Shown piece by piece: positions 53,123-62,733 of a DNA stretch of 64,000 nucleotides (its first letter is position 1; the number at the start of each line of letters is the position of its first letter). The notes below the pieces were generated by a model. That model did not search any database and had not been told where the DNA came from. It saw only the letters and a program-made list of their open reading frames with translations. This stretch comes from Paeniglutamicibacter cryotolerans (GTDB lineage: Bacteria > Actinomycetota > Actinomycetes > Actinomycetales > Micrococcaceae): positions 186,001 to 250,000 of the forward strand of contig NZ_JACHVS010000001.1 in the NCBI RefSeq assembly GCF_014190875.1, given 5' to 3'. The position numbers and the translations under genes are program-made.

Positions 53123-53282
53123 AACGAGAAAAAACTCTACCAGCGTTTTTTCGGCAGGGGAAATCAAGCCAGGCCTTTGTGATGAGGCGCACAAGAAATT
53201 GTGGATTTGCCGGGTATTCCGCCTCACGAACGCCGCACATCCGCGGTGCACATCGCCCGGACGCCGGCATCGGACACCGTGC

Positions 53283-54458
53283 TCAGCGGGAGCGAAGCGG
53301 CCAGGCCTGCCATCCCTCCGGAATGAGCCGCAACCGATCCTCGGCGGCGCGGAGCACCTCGGGTTCGGTGGTTTCGGGCTCTCCCCGACCGAAGCTGGAT
53401 CCCGATCCGTCGAGGCCGGTCAACGCATATTCGCTTAGCCGCTTCGGCCCGGAGGGATATCGTTCCCGGTATCCACCCGCTACCACGGACAGGACAATGC
53501 CCTCCAGCCCATCGGCCGCGGTCGATGCCGTCTCGTCGCAGGCGTCGCAATCACACGACGGGAAGACGAAGGTGTTCAGCACCCCGGCCCGCACCTTGGC
53601 TGCCGGAGGATCGGTCACGACGAATTCCAGGGGCGCGCCTTGGCCTCCGGCTGGTTCAAGAAGCACTGCACGCAGGATCCGCTCCGGCCCCTCGCCCGGT
53701 GCGCCCGTCGGTGTCAGTTCAATTGCCCTGACGTCGTAGGACGCCTCCAGATGCCGTATCAGGGCCGCGGCGACCGCGTGCAGCCCTACAAAGCGTTCAA
53801 GGTGGCTTCTGTCCTCGTAGGCGCTCTCCGGCACCTCACGCTGGGTCCAGCGGTTCCCGTAGTCGATCGGTTCACCCCGGGTATCGACGTAGCTAGCCAC
53901 GGGCAGCACCGGACGGGTAAACCGGGGTTCATCGCGGGCGGCCAGGGCGGGCGGCTCGAGCTCCGGGCTATCGTCCACGGGTTCATCCGCCCAGGCGTGC
54001 AGGTGTTTGAGCAGGCCGTCGAGGGAATCCTGGGGGAGCCCCGCCAGCCCGTCGACCAGGTGCAGCGTCTCGAATTGCGTATCGTCGTTACCGGCCAGCG
54101 GTGAGCCCCCGCTGATCCCCAGCCAGCGCGCATCGGGGCGCAGCAGCACGAGGGAATTGGCGGCAAAAACCGCCGCGGCGTCCCGCAGTTCGGGGTTGGC
54201 GGCGAGTTCGACTCCATGCGCGCGCAGGAAACCGATCAGCAGGTCGATGTTCCGGGCCAGCTCAACTGCACTCACCCCCTGCCGGGCGCAATAGCCCACG
54301 AAGGGACGATAGCCGCTCACATGGCGCAACTGCCCCATGGAGACCTGTGCAACGGAGGCCTGGATCGCTTCCGATACCAGCTTCGACTCCGAGGGCAGGG
54401 GCCCCGGAGCCGGCATGGCCGGTCCGTCGAAGAGATCCTCGTCCATGTCAATGTCCAT
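53283..54458 (-). CDS. DUF6226-type protein
   Basis: 391 residues, soluble. The C-terminal half (about 205-385) carries the features I associate with DUF6226: YEDRSHLERFVGLHAVAAAL, FPSCDCDACDE with its Cys cluster, and GYRERYPSGPK. The N-terminal 190 residues are mostly helical and acidic, and look like a separate domain. Function unknown. It lies between the tRNA units and the helicase terminator. Confidence 0.7.
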   Translation of the reverse strand: MDIDMDEDLFDGPAMPAPGPLPSESKLVSEAIQASVAQVSMGQLRHVSGYRPFVGYCARQGVSAVELARNIDLLIGFLRAHGVELAANPELRDAAAVFAANSLVLLRPDARWLGISGGSPLAGNDDTQFETLHLVDGLAGLPQDSLDGLLKHLHAWADEPVDDSPELEPPALAARDEPRFTRPVLPVASYVDTRGEPIDYGNRWTQREVPESAYEDRSHLERFVGLHAVAAALIRHLEASYDVRAIELTPTGAPGEGPERILRAVLLEPAGGQGAPLEFVVTDPPAAKVRAGVLNTFVFPSCDCDACDETASTAADGLEGIVLSVVAGGYRERYPSGPKRLSEYALTGLDGSGSSFGRGEPETTEPEVLRAAEDRLRLIPEGWQAWPLRSR

Positions 54459-54502
54459 GGGGCCAGCCTAGCCGCCGCTTCCCGGCCGAGCCCGGAAAGC
54501 AG

Positions 54503-54552
54503 GGAACCCCCGTTTCCCTTCCGACCTTGCGGCGGAGGGGAACGGGGGTTCC
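54503..54552 (-). terminator. terminator after the DEAD-box helicase
   Basis: GGAACCCCCGTT (54503-54514) pairs with AACGGGGGTTCC (54541-54552), with further C/G pairs inside. It lies 24 bases past the helicase stop. Confidence 0.75.
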
Positions 54553-54575
54553 TGTGGTCTGGTCAGACCGGGTGC

Positions 54576-56558
54576 TTAGTAGTCGCGACGGCGCGGGCCG
54601 CCGGTGCCACCGGCGGTGCGCGGCTTGCGCGATCCGCCGAAGCTGCTGCCGCCGCCACGGCTTTCACCGCCACGGTAGCCGCCGCCACCTTCGCCACGGC
54701 TTTCACCGCCACGGTAGCCGCCGCCACCTTCGCCACGGCTTTCGCCGCCACGGTAGCCGCCGCCGCCGTTGCCGCCGCGGTAACCGCCGCCGCCACCTTC
54801 ACGGCGTGCGCCACCGTAGCTGCTGCCGCCTTCTTCGCGGGCCGGACGACGACCGTTGTCCAGCTCGAGGTGGATCAGTTCGCCACCGATGCGGGTGCGG
54901 GAGAGCGACTGCAGCTGCTCGGAGGACAAATCCGCCGGGAGCTCGACCAGGGTGTGGTCGGCACGGATGTCGATGCCACCGATCTGGGCGCTGGTCAGGC
55001 CGCCTTCATTAGCGAGGGCGCCAACGATGGAGCCGGGCATGACCCGCTGGCGACGGCCGACCGCGAGGCGGTAGGTGGCGTTGCCCTCGGTGAGCGCACG
55101 CGTCGGGCCGCGGGAACCGAAGCCGTCGTTGCCGCCCTTGGCCAGGCGGGCCTGCTTGGCCGGAGCAACGGGCATTTCCTGCATCAGCAGCGGACGCCCG
55201 CCCTGGGCCATGTGGGCCAGCGCGGCGGCGATCTGGACTTCGTCGATGTCCACGTGCTCGGCGGAGAACTTCTCCACCAGGTTGCGGAAGACAGTCAGGT
55301 CCTGCGAGGAAATGGTCTCGCCGATCTGGTCCGCGAACTTGGCCAGGCGCTTGTCGTTGACCGAGTCGACGCTGGGCAGGTGCATCAGGTCGACCGACTG
55401 GCGGGTGGCCTTTTCGATGGCACGCAGCAGGTACTTCTCGCGCGGGGTCATGAAGAGGATCGCGTCGCCCTTACGGCCGGCACGGCCGGTACGGCCGATG
55501 CGGTGCACGTAGGACTCGGTGTCGTGCGGGATGTCGTAGTTCACGACGTGGCTGACGCGCTCGACGTCCAGGCCGCGGGCCGCGACGTCGGTGGCGACCA
55601 GGATATCGATCTTGCCGTTGCGCAGGTTCTCGATGGTGCGCTCACGCTGCTGCTGCGGGATGTCGCCGTTGATGGCTGCAGCCATGAAGCCGCGGGCCTT
55701 CAGCTTATCGGCGAGGTCCTCGGTGGCCATCTTGGTGCGCACGAAGGCGATGACGCCGTCGAACGGCTCGGCCTCGAGGATGCGGGTCAGCGCGTCCAGC
55801 TTGTGCGGGCCCATGACCTGCACATAGCGCTGGGTGATGTTCTTGCCGGTCGAGGTGTTCGACTTGACCGAAACTTCCTGCGGGTTGCGCAGGTACTGCT
55901 TGGAGATCCGGCGGATCGAGGAAGGCATGGTCGCCGAGAACAGCACGACCTGCTTGTTTTCCGGGGTGGCTTCGAGGATCTTGTCGACTTCCTCGGCGAA
56001 GCCCATGCGCAGCATTTCATCTGCCTCATCCAGCACGACGTACTGCAGGTCCGAGAGGTCCAGCGAACCCTTGGAGATGTGGTCGATGACGCGGCCCGGG
56101 GTGCCGACGACAACCTGGGCGCCGCGGCGGAGGCCGGCGAGCTGCGGGCCGTACGGCGAGCCGCCGTACACCGGAAGGACAGTGAAGTCGCCCATGTGCT
56201 TGGCGTAGGAGGTGAAGGCCTCGGCAACCTGGAGCGCCAGCTCGCGGGTCGGTGCCAGGACCAGGACCTGGGTCTTGCGGGCGGTACCGTTCAGGTCCGC
56301 AAGCTCTGCCATCTTCGACAGTGCCGGAAGCGCGAACGCAGCGGTCTTGCCGGTACCGGTCTGGGCGACGCCGACAACGTCGTGGCCCGCGAGCAGCAGC
56401 GGGATGGTTGCCGCCTGGATCGGGGACGGCTTTTCGTAGCCGAGGTCGGCAACGGCGGCGAGGACGCGGCCGTCAAGTCCGAGATCGGAGAAGAGAATCG
56501 GGTTTTCCTCGACGGTATCTTCGTCGGGAGTGGCGTTTTTGGGCATGTCGTTAGACAT
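54576..56558 (-). CDS. deaD: DEAD-box RNA helicase (DeaD/CsdA type)
   Basis: 660 residues, cytosolic, for RNA unwinding in cold adaptation, ribosome assembly and decay. Motifs in order: Q motif region GYEKPSPIQAATIP, Walker A AQTGTGKT, PTRELALQV, DEAD in VVLDEADEML, SAT, and HRIGRTGRAGRKG. A DbpA-type RNA-binding domain follows at about 500-570. The tail (about 580-660) is Gly/Arg-rich with 13-residue repeats. AGGTAA stands about 8 bases before the ATG. The 5' leader may be long, as in cold-inducible helicases; this is inference. Confidence 0.95.
   Translation of the reverse strand: MSNDMPKNATPDEDTVEENPILFSDLGLDGRVLAAVADLGYEKPSPIQAATIPLLLAGHDVVGVAQTGTGKTAAFALPALSKMAELADLNGTARKTQVLVLAPTRELALQVAEAFTSYAKHMGDFTVLPVYGGSPYGPQLAGLRRGAQVVVGTPGRVIDHISKGSLDLSDLQYVVLDEADEMLRMGFAEEVDKILEATPENKQVVLFSATMPSSIRRISKQYLRNPQEVSVKSNTSTGKNITQRYVQVMGPHKLDALTRILEAEPFDGVIAFVRTKMATEDLADKLKARGFMAAAINGDIPQQQRERTIENLRNGKIDILVATDVAARGLDVERVSHVVNYDIPHDTESYVHRIGRTGRAGRKGDAILFMTPREKYLLRAIEKATRQSVDLMHLPSVDSVNDKRLAKFADQIGETISSQDLTVFRNLVEKFSAEHVDIDEVQIAAALAHMAQGGRPLLMQEMPVAPAKQARLAKGGNDGFGSRGPTRALTEGNATYRLAVGRRQRVMPGSIVGALANEGGLTSAQIGGIDIRADHTLVELPADLSSEQLQSLSRTRIGGELIHLELDNGRRPAREEGGSSYGGARREGGGGGYRGGNGGGGYRGGESRGEGGGGYRGGESRGEGGGGYRGGESRGGGSSFGGSRKPRTAGGTGGPRRRDY
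54659..54775 (-). repeat. three 39-bp tandem repeats inside deaD
   Basis: Three adjacent copies of a 39-base unit encode GGGYRGGESRGEG-like repeats in the RGG-type tail. Copies start near 54659, 54698 and 54737; the third differs by a Thr/Ala-level substitution (tcacc to tcgcc). In-frame unit length allows copy-number change without frameshift. Confidence 0.85.
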
Positions 56559-56908
56559 AAGGAATTACCTCATTCATAGGGGCGGGTAAGGCAACTCGTA
56601 AATCGAGTGGCCTTCCGCAGCACATTCGGACTCATCACTAAGTGGTCCGGCTGCTCCCCATATGACACTGCCCGCAAAACGCGGGTTCACACACGATAAA
56701 GCTCCTGCCTCAAAAATTGGGCAGAATGCAAGGGAAGCCGGAAACAGTGAACACTTAACCTTAGCGTTGATTCGGAGTACCCGACGGCGATTCCACGGTG
56801 AACTTGAGCACACCCGCTATCCCGACGTGTCGGGCCGTCGGCGCCATCCGGCGTTTTCGCCGCGCACGACCCTGCCCTCATGAGCGACGTTACGGTATTC
56901 TCCGACGC
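56559..56908. other. 350-bp divergent control region
   Basis: Lies between deaD and the AGCS symporter gene. It contains a small hairpin (CCCGC/GCGGG, 56671-56685) in the helicase leader. No gene and no clear promoter hexamers seen. Confidence 0.5.
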
Positions 56909-58387
56909 ATGGAGTTTCTTGAGAATGCGGCCCTTGCCGATTGGTTTGCCGACTACGGAAACCTGCTCTGGACCTACGCCGTCCTGCCGGTGCTGGCCAT
57001 CGTGGGCATCTACTTTACGATCCGGACCAAGGCCGTGCAGTTCCGGATGATCCCGGCCATGTTCCGCACCCTGACGGACAAGGCGCTGGTGGACGAGAGC
57101 GGGGAGAAGAAGTCGATTTCCTCTTTCCAGGCCTTCACCATCTCCGCAGCGTCACGCGTGGGTACCGGCAACATCGCCGGTGTCGCCACTGCCATCGCCG
57201 TCGGCGGCCCGGGTGCCGTGTTCTGGATGTGGGCCATGGCGTTCATCGGCGGCGCCTCCAGCTTCGTCGAGTCGACGCTGGGCCAGCTGTACAAGGTCAA
57301 GACCAAGGACGGCTACCGCGGCGGGCCTGCCTATTACATGCAGCGCGGCCTCAAGGCCCGCTGGATGGGTGTTGCCTTCGCCGTGATCCTGATCGTCTGC
57401 TTCCCCTTCGCCTTCAGCTCGCTGCAGGCCAACACGATCGCCGCCTCGGCGGCCGGCGCCTTCGGCAACTCCGATTCCAGCAATGGCACCCTGCTGATCG
57501 TGGTCGGCGTGGTGCTGTCGGTGCTGACGGCCGCCGTCGTCTTTGGTGGGGTCCGCCGCATCGCCAAGGTCACCGAGGCCCTGGTTCCGTCCATGGCGGT
57601 GCTCTACCTGGCGTTGGGCGTGGCGGTGATGCTGATGCATCTTGAGCAGATCCCCGTGGTCTTCGCCGAGATCTTCTCCGAGGCATTCAACGTCCAGTCG
57701 GCCATCGGCGGCGGGCTGGGTGCCGTGATCCTGCAGGGCATCAAGCGCGGCATGTTCTCCAACGAGGCCGGCCTCGGATCGGCCCCGAACGCCGGCGCCA
57801 CCGCATCGGTGACGCACCCGGTCAAGCAGGGTCTGGTCCAGACCCTGGGCGTCTACTTCGATACGTTCCTGATCTGCTCGATCACCGCCTTCATCATCTT
57901 GGTATCGATCCAGGATCCGGTCGGCGCGGGCCGCGGCATCGAGCTGACCCTGTCGGCGCTCACCACCTCGCTGGGGGCCTGGGCCGGATCGGTGCTGACG
58001 TTAATCATCTTCCTACTGGGCTTCTCCTCGGTGATCGGCAACTACTACTACGGCGAATCGAACATCGGCTTCATCACCAAGAGCACCAAGGTCATGTTCG
58101 GCTACCGGCTGTTGGCAACGCTCGCCGTGCTGGTGGGCGCGCTGTCCTCGGCCGACGTCATCTGGAACTTCGCCGATGGGGTCATGGGCCTGATGGCGCT
58201 GATCAACCTGGTGGCCATTGCCCTGCTGTCGGGCATCGTGTTCAAGCTGCTGCGCAACTACACCAACCAGAGCAAAAAGGGGCTGGACCCGGTCTTCACC
58301 GCCGACCAAATGCCCGAACTCGATGGGCTCGAATGCTGGAGCGCTGAGGACGTGCGCACGCACCAGATCCCATCGGTCAAACGCTGA
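56909..58387 (+). CDS. AGCS-family sodium:alanine/glycine symporter
   Basis: 492 residues, about 11 membrane segments. Family motifs are SRVGTGNIAGVATAIAVGGPGA (split: VGTGNIAGVATAIAVGGPGA, about 84-103), GGPAYYM, and FSNEAGLGSAPNAGATA (about 285-301). It imports alanine or glycine with sodium. The ATG at 56909 is the first start that gives a normal N-terminus; the frame upstream is Arg-rich and non-coding. Its stop overlaps the next ATG (TGATG). Confidence 0.92.
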   Translation: MEFLENAALADWFADYGNLLWTYAVLPVLAIVGIYFTIRTKAVQFRMIPAMFRTLTDKALVDESGEKKSISSFQAFTISAASRVGTGNIAGVATAIAVGGPGAVFWMWAMAFIGGASSFVESTLGQLYKVKTKDGYRGGPAYYMQRGLKARWMGVAFAVILIVCFPFAFSSLQANTIAASAAGAFGNSDSSNGTLLIVVGVVLSVLTAAVVFGGVRRIAKVTEALVPSMAVLYLALGVAVMLMHLEQIPVVFAEIFSEAFNVQSAIGGGLGAVILQGIKRGMFSNEAGLGSAPNAGATASVTHPVKQGLVQTLGVYFDTFLICSITAFIILVSIQDPVGAGRGIELTLSALTTSLGAWAGSVLTLIIFLLGFSSVIGNYYYGESNIGFITKSTKVMFGYRLLATLAVLVGALSSADVIWNFADGVMGLMALINLVAIALLSGIVFKLLRNYTNQSKKGLDPVFTADQMPELDGLECWSAEDVRTHQIPSVKR

Positions 58388-58800
58388 TGCGCCATAAGCC
58401 CGGCGTTCTGCGCCTGGCCACCGGCTGGTGGCTGACCTTGGCCCTCGCGGCACTGGCGGTGGGCGCGGGGTTCTTCGGCAATGCGGCACTGCGGGACCCC
58501 GGGCAGCGTACCGGCTTCATCACCTTGGGCCTGGCCCTGTGCGGGGCGGCGGTGGTGCTGGGCACCGGCGGCTACCAGCTGTGGCGCGGCAGGCTCGCCG
58601 GGCGTACGACGCTGACCTGGTTCGGGCTGATCGCCGGCATTCCGATGTTGACCCGCGGTCTGCGCTTCGGGCTGCCAGCCATGGTGCTGCTGATCGGAGT
58701 GGTGCTGCTCTGGCTGCCGGCCTCGATGTCCTTCTTCAAGGACCAGTCCCAGTCCGCCCGGGCGGCCCGCAAGGCCGAACGCAGCCGCACCGGCCGCTGA
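58387..58800 (+). CDS. four-span membrane protein of unknown function
   Basis: 137 residues: four hydrophobic segments (about 10-30, 42-62, 76-90, 95-111), Arg-rich loops and a basic tail (RAARKAERSRTGR). Its start shares one base with the symporter stop, so the two are translated together. No family recognised. Confidence 0.75.
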   Translation: MRHKPGVLRLATGWWLTLALAALAVGAGFFGNAALRDPGQRTGFITLGLALCGAAVVLGTGGYQLWRGRLAGRTTLTWFGLIAGIPMLTRGLRFGLPAMVLLIGVVLLWLPASMSFFKDQSQSARAARKAERSRTGR

Positions 58801-58869
58801 GCCCCGCTGGTCGCCGAAACCGGTATCGTGTGACGCACCCCACCTCGTCGACCGGAAGAGCCAGCAGCC

Positions 58870-60057
58870 ATGCCGAACCTCGCCATCATCAACGCCCACG
58901 TCGTTCCCGTCACCGCTCCCGCCTTTGACGGCACTGTGCTGGTGAACGAGGGGCGCATCGGCGCCCTGGGCCCGGATGTGCCCATCCCGGAGGGCACCGA
59001 AACCATCGATGCCGCGGGCTCCTGGCTGCTGCCGGGATTCATCGATGCGCACGTGCATCTGGGCATGCATCCGGAGGGAGAGGACGGCTCCACCTCCGAC
59101 GTGAACGAGATGACCGATCCGAATATGGCCGCAGTGCGCGCCATCGACGCCATCGACCCGTTCGATCCGGGCTTCGACGACGCACTGGCCGGCGGTATCA
59201 CCACGGTGAACGTCAATCCGGGCTCGGGCAACCCGATCGGCGGGCAAGCCGCCGCCATCCATACGCACGGGCGCTACATCGACGAGATGGTGCTGCGCGC
59301 ACCCAGCGGGATCAAATCGGCCCTCGGTGAGAACCCGAAACGAATCTACGGCGCCCAGAAGAAAACTCCGTCCACCCGGCTGGGCAACGCGTTGGTGATC
59401 CGCGAGGCATTCATCGCCGCACGCAACTACCTGGCCCAGGAAGACCCGAAACCGTACGACGCGAAGCTGGAGGCACTGGCATCGGTACTGCGCCGCGAGA
59501 TCCCGTGGCGCCAACACTGCCACCGCGCCGACGACGTCGCCACTGCGCTGCGGCTGGCCGAGGAGTTCGGCTACGACCTGGTCCTGGACCACGGTACCGA
59601 AGCCCACGTGCTGGGTGACCTGATCGCCGAGCGGAACATCCCGGTGCTGATCGGCCCGCTATTCACCACCAAGTCCAAAGTGGAGCTGCGCGGGCGCTCG
59701 CTGGCGAACCCGGGCAGGCTGGCCAACGCCGGGGTACAGATCTCCATCATCACCGACCACCCCGTGATCCCCATCAACTTCCTGGTCCACCAGTGCACGC
59801 TGGCGGTAAAGGAGGGCCTGGACCGCGAGACGGCGCTGCGCTCGATCACCATTAACCCGGCCCGGGTGCTGGGGCTGGCAGAGCGGATCGGTTCGTTGGA
59901 GGCGGGCAAGGACGCGGACCTGGTGTTGTGGAGCGGGGATCCGCTCGATGTCATGTCCCGGGCGCTGCGCGTCTGGATCGGCGGGGCCCAGGTGATGGAG
60001 TATGACCACGCGCAGCGCCGGGTCAACGTCGCACCCCGGAAGGTCGTTCCCGAATAG
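58870..60057 (+). CDS. amidohydrolase (imidazolonepropionase-like)
   Basis: 395 residues, metal-dependent hydrolase fold. The metal site is GFIDAHVHLGMH (about 57-68), later ligands are in WRQHCHRADDV and VLDHGTEAH, and the catalytic Asp is in ISIITDHPVIP. The C-terminal GLAERIGSLEAGKDADLVLWSG is standard. Substrate unknown. It is convergent with metB, with 19 bases between stops. Confidence 0.9.
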   Translation: MPNLAIINAHVVPVTAPAFDGTVLVNEGRIGALGPDVPIPEGTETIDAAGSWLLPGFIDAHVHLGMHPEGEDGSTSDVNEMTDPNMAAVRAIDAIDPFDPGFDDALAGGITTVNVNPGSGNPIGGQAAAIHTHGRYIDEMVLRAPSGIKSALGENPKRIYGAQKKTPSTRLGNALVIREAFIAARNYLAQEDPKPYDAKLEALASVLRREIPWRQHCHRADDVATALRLAEEFGYDLVLDHGTEAHVLGDLIAERNIPVLIGPLFTTKSKVELRGRSLANPGRLANAGVQISIITDHPVIPINFLVHQCTLAVKEGLDRETALRSITINPARVLGLAERIGSLEAGKDADLVLWSGDPLDVMSRALRVWIGGAQVMEYDHAQRRVNVAPRKVVPE

Positions 60058-60076
60058 GCGGGACCGGGTCCGCCCC

Positions 60077-61234
60077 CTACAGCTGGCTGAAGGCCTGTTC
60101 CAGATCGGCCAGCAGATCGGCCACGTCCTCGATGCCCACCGAGAGCCGCAGCAGGTTCACGGGGACGGCCAGCTCGGTGCCCTTCACCGAGGCGTGGGTC
60201 ATTTCCGAGGGGTAGTTCATCAGCGATTCGATCCCACCCAGGGATTCTGCCAGGGTGAACACCCGCGTGGATTCGGCAATGCTGCGCGCCGCCGCCTCTC
60301 CCCCGGCCAACTGCACCGAGACCATGCCGCCGAAACCGCTCATCTGCTTCTTGGCCAGCTCGTGGCCCGGGTGTGACTCGAGCCCCGGGTAGTGCACGGC
60401 TTCCACCTCGGGCCGCGCGAGCAACCACTGCGCCACCGCCTGCGCGTTGGTGCAGTGCCGGTCCATCCGCACACCCAGGGTCTTCAGCCCGCGGGTGGTC
60501 AGGAACGCGTCCATCGGCCCCGAGACGGCCCCCACGGCGAACTGCACGAAGCCGATCTTCTCAGCCAGCTCCGCGTCCTTCACGATGACGGCCCCGCCGA
60601 CCACATCGGAGTGCCCGCCGATGTATTTGGTGGTGGAGTGCACCACTACGTCGGCGCCCAGATCAAGCGGCTGCTGCAGGTACGGCGAGGCGAACGTGTT
60701 GTCCACCACCAGCAGCGCCCCGACGGCGTGGGCGGCATCGGCGAGCGCCGCGATATCGGTGATGCGCATCATCGGGTTCGAGGGCGTCTCCACCCAGACC
60801 AGTTTAACCGGGTAGGCTGCCAGTGCCGCAGTGACGGCACCGGCGTCGGAGAGGTCAACCGGCGTATTGCCGATCCCCCACGGCCCCAGCACCCGGTTGA
60901 TCAGCCGGTAAGTGCCCCCGTAGGCGTCGTTGCCGAGCACGATGTGGTCCCCGGGGCCGGTGAGCGCGCGGATCAGCGAGTCCTCGGCGGCCAGGCCGGA
61001 GGAGAAAGAGAAGGCGTGGGTGCCGTTTTCCAAGGCTGCCAGCTGTTCCTGCAGCGAGTCGCGGGTCGGGTTGGTGCCGCGGCCGTACTCGTAGCCGTCG
61101 CGCAACCCGCCGATGCCGTCTTGGGCGTAGGTGGAAGAGAAGTGCACCGGCGGCACCACTGCCCCGGTGCGGGGTTCGAATCCCTGTCCGGCGTGGATGG
61201 CGCGGGTGTTGAATCCAGGTGTGGGCATGCTCAT
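60077..61234 (-). CDS. metB: cystathionine gamma-synthase/lyase (PLP enzyme)
   Basis: 385 residues of the Cys/Met metabolism PLP family. The PLP lysine is in VVHSTTKYIGGHSDVVGGA, and the cofactor phosphate site in FSSGLAAEDSLIRAL. It starts with TRAIHAGQ. Sequence alone does not separate gamma-synthase from gamma-lyase. It lies 11 bases behind the cystathionine beta-synthase gene, which favours a role in reverse transsulfuration (homocysteine to cysteine). Confidence 0.93.
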   Translation of the reverse strand: MSMPTPGFNTRAIHAGQGFEPRTGAVVPPVHFSSTYAQDGIGGLRDGYEYGRGTNPTRDSLQEQLAALENGTHAFSFSSGLAAEDSLIRALTGPGDHIVLGNDAYGGTYRLINRVLGPWGIGNTPVDLSDAGAVTAALAAYPVKLVWVETPSNPMMRITDIAALADAAHAVGALLVVDNTFASPYLQQPLDLGADVVVHSTTKYIGGHSDVVGGAVIVKDAELAEKIGFVQFAVGAVSGPMDAFLTTRGLKTLGVRMDRHCTNAQAVAQWLLARPEVEAVHYPGLESHPGHELAKKQMSGFGGMVSVQLAGGEAAARSIAESTRVFTLAESLGGIESLMNYPSEMTHASVKGTELAVPVNLLRLSVGIEDVADLLADLEQAFSQL

Positions 61235-61245
61235 CGTGTGTTCCT

Positions 61246-62622
61246 TCAGTGGGTGAGGTAGGAAAGCAGGTCGTGGCGGGTAATCACGCCGATGGCGGCG
61301 CCGTCGCGGGTGGCCAGCAGCGCGTCCCGGTGCTGGAGCCCGCTGCGGGCCGCGTCGACCGAGTCGCTGGCGCCAATCAGCTCCAGCCGCGGGCCGATCA
61401 ATGGGCCGATGGCATCGGTAAGCGCTATCTCCCCGCGGAAAAGCCGCTCGGTGAGGGTGCGCTCGTCGATGGAGCCGCGCACCTCCCCGATCCGTACCGG
61501 CGGCTCGGTGGAAAGCACCGGCAGGATGGAGACGCCGTATTCGTTCATGATCCCGATGACGTCGCGCACCGTATCCCCGGCGTGGGCGTGGATCAGGTCG
61601 GGCAACTTCGCTCCCTTGGCCGCGAGCAGTGCCTCGACCGTATGGTCCCCGTGGTCCGCAATGAAGCCGTAGGAGCGCATCCAGTCGTCATTGAAGATCT
61701 TGGCCAGGTAGCCGCGCCCGCCATCGGGCAGGATCACCACCACCACCGCGTCGGCGGGCAGGTCGCCGGCGGCGCGCAGCGCGGCGGCCACCGCCATGCC
61801 CGAAGAGCCGCCGACCAGCAGGCCCTCCTCCTTGGCCAGGCGGCGGGTCATCGCAAACGAGTCCGCGTCGGAGACGGCAATGACCTCGTCGGGGACGCTC
61901 GGGTCGTAATTCCCTGGCCACATGTCCTCCCCCACTCCCTCCACGAAGTAGGGGCGCCCGGTTCCCCCGGAGTAGACCGAGCCATCGGGGTCAGCGGCAA
62001 TGACCCGCACCGGGCCGGACGCGCGGTGAGCCGAGGCCTCCTTGAGGTAGCGGCCGGTACCGGTGATGGTGCCCCCGGTGCCCGCGCCGATGACCACATG
62101 GGTCACCAGCCCGTCGGTGTCGTTCCAGATTTCCGGCCCGGTGGAGCCGTAGTGGCTGTCGGGGGCGGCCGGATTGGAGAACTGGTCGGGCTTGTAGGCC
62201 CCGGGGATCTCCCGTACCAGCCGGTCCGAGACGCCGTAGTAGGACTCGGGGGAATCCGGAGCCACGGCGGTGGGGGTGACGACGACTTCGGCCCCATAGG
62301 CCCGCAGCACGTCGCGCTTTTCCTCCCCGACCTTGTCCGGGGTGACGAAAATGGTCTTGTAGCCCTTCATCTGCCCGACCAGGGCCAACCCGACCCCGGT
62401 GTTCCCGCTGGTGGGTTCCACGATGGTTCCTCCGGGAAGCAGCTCGCCGGAGGCCTCGGCACGCTCGATCATCTTCAGCGCTATCCGGTCCTTGATGCTT
62501 CCGCCCGGGTTCAGGTATTCGAGCTTGACCAGCACCGTCGCGGCGAGCCCGGCGGTGACGTGGTTGAGCTTCACCAGCGGAGTGTTGCCGATCAGGTCCA
62601 GGACTGTGGAGGCGTATTTCAT
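61246..62622 (-). CDS. cbs: cystathionine beta-synthase
   Basis: 458 residues: a PLP catalytic domain (1-320) with the PLP lysine in NPGGSIKDRIALKM and PTSGNTGVGLAL, then a pair of CBS domains (about 335-455, including VEALLAAKGAKLPDLIHAHAGDTVRDVIGIM). It condenses serine and homocysteine into cystathionine. The CBS pair, which binds adenosyl ligands in related enzymes, suggests allosteric control. First gene of the cbs-metB unit. Confidence 0.95.
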   Translation of the reverse strand: MKYASTVLDLIGNTPLVKLNHVTAGLAATVLVKLEYLNPGGSIKDRIALKMIERAEASGELLPGGTIVEPTSGNTGVGLALVGQMKGYKTIFVTPDKVGEEKRDVLRAYGAEVVVTPTAVAPDSPESYYGVSDRLVREIPGAYKPDQFSNPAAPDSHYGSTGPEIWNDTDGLVTHVVIGAGTGGTITGTGRYLKEASAHRASGPVRVIAADPDGSVYSGGTGRPYFVEGVGEDMWPGNYDPSVPDEVIAVSDADSFAMTRRLAKEEGLLVGGSSGMAVAAALRAAGDLPADAVVVVILPDGGRGYLAKIFNDDWMRSYGFIADHGDHTVEALLAAKGAKLPDLIHAHAGDTVRDVIGIMNEYGVSILPVLSTEPPVRIGEVRGSIDERTLTERLFRGEIALTDAIGPLIGPRLELIGASDSVDAARSGLQHRDALLATRDGAAIGVITRHDLLSYLTH

Positions 62623-62733
62623 GAGCCAGACTCTACCGGCGGGCTGGACCGCGCGGGAGGCCCGGCGTAGCTAAACGTCACCATTGGGCCGCGGAGGGCA
62701 TTGGTGGCGTATTGGAGTGCCGGCGGTGGCACC

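Larger units (their letters stand above)
52865..53147 (-). repeat. tRNA-Thr/tRNA-Met unit, direct repeat copy 2
   Basis: Second copy of the unit at 52508-52790. The 70-80 bases between the copies are not repeated. Confidence 0.95.

Noticed and set aside
52508..53147. CRISPR-like repeat array
   Set aside because: There are only two long copies, and they consist of tRNA genes and their terminators.
54216..56579. 787-codon plus-strand frame opposite deaD
   Set aside because: Antisense shadow of the helicase; the Ala/Thr-rich repeats are the complement of the Gly-rich tail repeats.
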